A DNA stretch of 64,000 bases from NCBI RefSeq assembly GCF_003057965.1, contig NZ_CP020921.1, forward strand, positions 879,001 to 943,000, in the 5' to 3' direction. This document shows, piece by piece, positions 61,833 to 64,000 of the stretch. Source of the stretch: Thermodesulfobium acidiphilum (GTDB taxonomy: Bacteria; Thermodesulfobiota; Thermodesulfobiia; Thermodesulfobiales; Thermodesulfobiaceae). The position numbers were made by a program, and so were the translations under genes. The notes beneath the pieces were generated by a model. That model saw only the letters and a list, made by a program, of their open reading frames with translations, did not search any database and was not told where the DNA came from. Position 1 is the first letter of the stretch. Each line of letters opens with the position of its first letter.

Positions 61833-63470
61833 GTGAATCAGAAAGAAGATAACTATTTTGAATTTAAATTTCCTGTTATAAATAAAATACCAGCTAAATT
61901 TGCTCTGAAAGATCACATTGATCAAACAGAGTATCTTTGTAATGGAGAGTTAAAATCATGGAACAAAGAAAAAATCTCTATTTTCTCACCAATTTTCGTT
62001 TGTAAGGATAAAGATTCAATGCCTGAGCAAATGGTGCTGGGAAGCTGTCCATCATTAGATGAGGAAGAAACACTAAAAATTCTTGACGCCGCTGTCAAAG
62101 CATATAATGATGGCAATGGAATATGGCCATTAATGAGGGTTGAAGATAGAATAAAATGCGTTGAAAAATTTATATATTTAATGGGGGAAAATAAAGATGA
62201 AATTGTAAACCTTTTAATGTGGGAAATTGCAAAATCACATAAAGACTCAGAAAAAGAATTTGACAGAACTATAAAGTATATGATTGATACCATTGATGCA
62301 CTAAAAACTCTTGATAGAAACTCATCAAGATTTCTAATTGAAGACTCAATAATTGCACAAATTAGAAGGTCACCACTTGGCATAGTGCTATGTATGGGTC
62401 CATTTAATTATCCTCTGAATGAAACTTTTACAACCCTTATACCTGCCTTGATTATGGGAAATGTGGTTATTTTTAAGCCACCAAAACATGGTATTCTTTT
62501 ATATAGGCCATTGCTCAAAGCATTCAAGGAAGCGTTTCCACCAGGCGTTATAAACACACTTTACGGAAGAGGAAGGGTTGTAGCATCAGCTTTAATGTCA
62601 ACAGGAAAGATTAGCTGTCTGGCCTTTATTGGAACTAGCAAGGCCGCTGATTCATTACAAAAATCACATCCAATGCCTCACAGATTAAGAATGATACTTG
62701 GCCTTGAAGCAAAGAATCCTGCAATTGTTTTACCCGACGCATCAATTTCTCTTACAGTAAAAGAGTGTTTGCTTGGAGCTCTTTCATTCAATGGACAAAG
62801 GTGTACAGCGCTCAAAATACTATTTATACATTCTAAAATTGTAGACATATTCCTTGAGGAATTATCAAATGAAATCGGAAAGTTAAAAATTGGTGCTCCA
62901 TTTGACGATGATGTCTTTATAACGCCAATGCCTGATGAAAGCAGAATAAAATATTTTATTGAACTTATTGAAGATGCAAAACTTTTAGGTGCAAAAATAG
63001 TTAATAAGTTTGGTGGTTCATATAATAAAACATTCTTTTACCCTACAATTTTGTATCCCGTCAGTAATAAATCCAGAATATATAATGAAGAACAATTTGG
63101 GCCAATTATCCCAGTTGTTCCATTCTCGAATATTGAGGAACCATTAAAATATATAACTGAATCCAATTACGGTCAGCAAGCAAGTATTTTTGGGACTGAT
63201 CCAGATGTGATAGCTAAAATTATAGATATACTTGTAAATCAGGTATGTAGAGTAAATTTAAATTCTCAATGCCAAAGAGGCCCCGATATATTTCCTTTTA
63301 CAGGAAGAAAAGATTCAGCAGTTGGTACCCTTTCGGTTTCAGATGCTCTAAGATCCTTTTCCATAAGGACTCTTGTCGCTGCTAAATCAAATGATTTAAA
63401 TAAAGATTTAATAAGGAAAATTATCAAAGGCAATAAATCACAATTTTTATCAACCGATTTTATATTTTAG
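61833..63470 (+). CDS. NADP-dependent glyceraldehyde-3-phosphate dehydrogenase-like (GapN type)
   Basis: Aldehyde dehydrogenase superfamily enzyme of 545 residues. It has MGPFNYPLNETFTTLIPAL, the FIGTSKAA motif, the catalytic Cys in FNGQRCTALK, EEQFGPIIPVVPF, and CQRGPDIFPFTGRKDSAVG near the C terminus, a region shared with non-phosphorylating GAPDHs. It probably oxidises glyceraldehyde-3-phosphate to 3-phosphoglycerate, making NADPH. The GTG at 61833-61835 is chosen, 6 nt after GGAGG; the ATG four codons earlier overlaps that site. Confidence 0.85.
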   Translation: MNQKEDNYFEFKFPVINKIPAKFALKDHIDQTEYLCNGELKSWNKEKISIFSPIFVCKDKDSMPEQMVLGSCPSLDEEETLKILDAAVKAYNDGNGIWPLMRVEDRIKCVEKFIYLMGENKDEIVNLLMWEIAKSHKDSEKEFDRTIKYMIDTIDALKTLDRNSSRFLIEDSIIAQIRRSPLGIVLCMGPFNYPLNETFTTLIPALIMGNVVIFKPPKHGILLYRPLLKAFKEAFPPGVINTLYGRGRVVASALMSTGKISCLAFIGTSKAADSLQKSHPMPHRLRMILGLEAKNPAIVLPDASISLTVKECLLGALSFNGQRCTALKILFIHSKIVDIFLEELSNEIGKLKIGAPFDDDVFITPMPDESRIKYFIELIEDAKLLGAKIVNKFGGSYNKTFFYPTILYPVSNKSRIYNEEQFGPIIPVVPFSNIEEPLKYITESNYGQQASIFGTDPDVIAKIIDILVNQVCRVNLNSQCQRGPDIFPFTGRKDSAVGTLSVSDALRSFSIRTLVAAKSNDLNKDLIRKIIKGNKSQFLSTDFIF

Positions 63471-63488
63471 CAAATCTAAAGCCCAAAT

Positions 63489-64000
63489 TTAATCCTTAAT
63501 GACTAAAAATACAGCTCCTATTATCATTGCCGCGCCAATCCAAGAAGTTATTCCGAAATATTCACCGAGAACAAAGCAGTCAAGAAATGCGCCAACAAGA
63601 GGTTGAAAGAAGAAATAAAGACCTAATGATTAGGAATCTTTTTTATAATGACAGAAATAAACGTCCAGATTAAAGCAGCAAAAATCAATATCAAGCCGCC
63701 AAGTTGAAAAGATCTATCAAAACCGCTCAATCCAACTATTAGCAATACTTATGCAGTGGCAAGTATAACAGATATTGACTTCTTCAAAGTAATCTTTTCA
63801 TTTAATAACAAACGAGCAAAAATAACCATAAAAGCAGGAGTGACCGATGTAATCACCGGCCCATCTGAGCAGAAGAGAGTTTTGTACCTGCGAACTGTGC
63901 TCAAATTGAGAAAAAATATCCAATGATACCAATGCAAATAATAATTGGCATATCTTTTCTTTTTATATCCCAGGATTGGTGAGTAAAAAACCAACGATAA
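63489..64000 (-). pseudogene. Broken EamA/DMT-family transporter gene
   Basis: Read on the minus strand, the pieces SSAQMG, VITSVTPAFMVIFARLLLNEKITLKKSISVILATA, VLLIVGLSGFD and LYFFFQPLVGAFLD...AAMIIGAVFLVIKD are ordered as in the C-terminal half of an EamA drug/metabolite transporter. They are interrupted by stops (for example TAA after ILATA near 63749 and near 63630) and by frame changes. The gene is therefore not functional as read. It is cut by the window edge. Confidence 0.75.

Noticed and set aside
1-64000. CRISPR array or prophage
   Set aside because: No regularly spaced direct repeats, phage structural genes or integrase were seen on either strand.

Overview
The window is a bacterial chromosome segment with very AT-rich DNA (roughly 30-33% GC by eye), short intergenic gaps, strong GGAGG ribosome-binding sites and frequent TTG/GTG starts. 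Gene content suggests an anaerobic, probably thermophilic, autotroph-like bacterium: 2-oxoacid:ferredoxin oxidoreductase, archaeal-type three-piece glutamate synthase, LL-diaminopimelate aminotransferase, a PDO-like/thioredoxin reductase fusion, DsrE-like proteins and several radical SAM enzymes. A Thermodesulfobium-like lineage would fit, but that is an inference from gene content, not a measured placement. No prophage, CRISPR array or intact insertion sequence was found.

Layout. 1-6.6 kb: a partial gene at the edge, then rho, hflX, dapL, tRNA-Gly, tRNA-Leu and the agmatine-to-putrescine pair aguB/aguA, all on the minus strand. 6.6-11.1 kb: a plus-strand group of poorly characterised genes (J-domain coiled-coil protein, WD40-like propeller, secreted protein, PAS-GGDEF cyclase). 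11-26.4 kb: metabolic and transport genes in small units: hydroxyacid dehydrogenase/WrbA, DUF255/DsrE-like, XRE-cupin regulator divergent from azlCD, arsC and an MFS carrier, radical SAM divergent from a class I amidotransferase, SIMPL/BCAM0308-like, and a peptide/amino-acid use block (symporter, DUF3311, M20 hydrolase, asparaginase). 26.5-29.3 kb: a membrane sensor and a GAF-PAS-PAS-GGDEF protein that look like one gene split by a frameshift in a simple-sequence tract. 29.3-38.2 kb: thrC, birA, 5-FTHF cyclo-ligase, purA, dnaB and the split glutamate synthase. 38.3-41.2 kb: a decayed PAS-GGDEF gene, thioredoxin reductase and a 54-residue membrane protein. 41.2-46 kb: korA-korB followed by two radical SAM/SPASM enzymes flanking a 34-residue peptide gene. 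46-57.4 kb: housekeeping (exonuclease, ruvBAC, yebC, dut, tyrS, rpsT, holA, comEC, comEA, leuS). 57.6-64 kb: uspA, a GAF-PAS-GGDEF-EAL protein, a 0.9-kb gene-poor stretch with a G12 run and a structured leader ahead of a 22-codon ORF, a GapN-like dehydrogenase, and a broken EamA transporter.

The most interesting points are the kor/radical SAM/peptide locus, which looks like a peptide-modification or enzyme-maturation system; two housekeeping genes (dapL, yebC) whose only plausible starts are AUC and AUU placed behind perfect Shine-Dalgarno sequences; and a cluster of c-di-GMP genes interrupted or flanked by homopolymer tracts (A8/GA repeats, three A7 repeats, G12). All frame breaks in the two GGDEF loci have the same sign (one base too many), so sequencing error must be excluded before phase variation is claimed.
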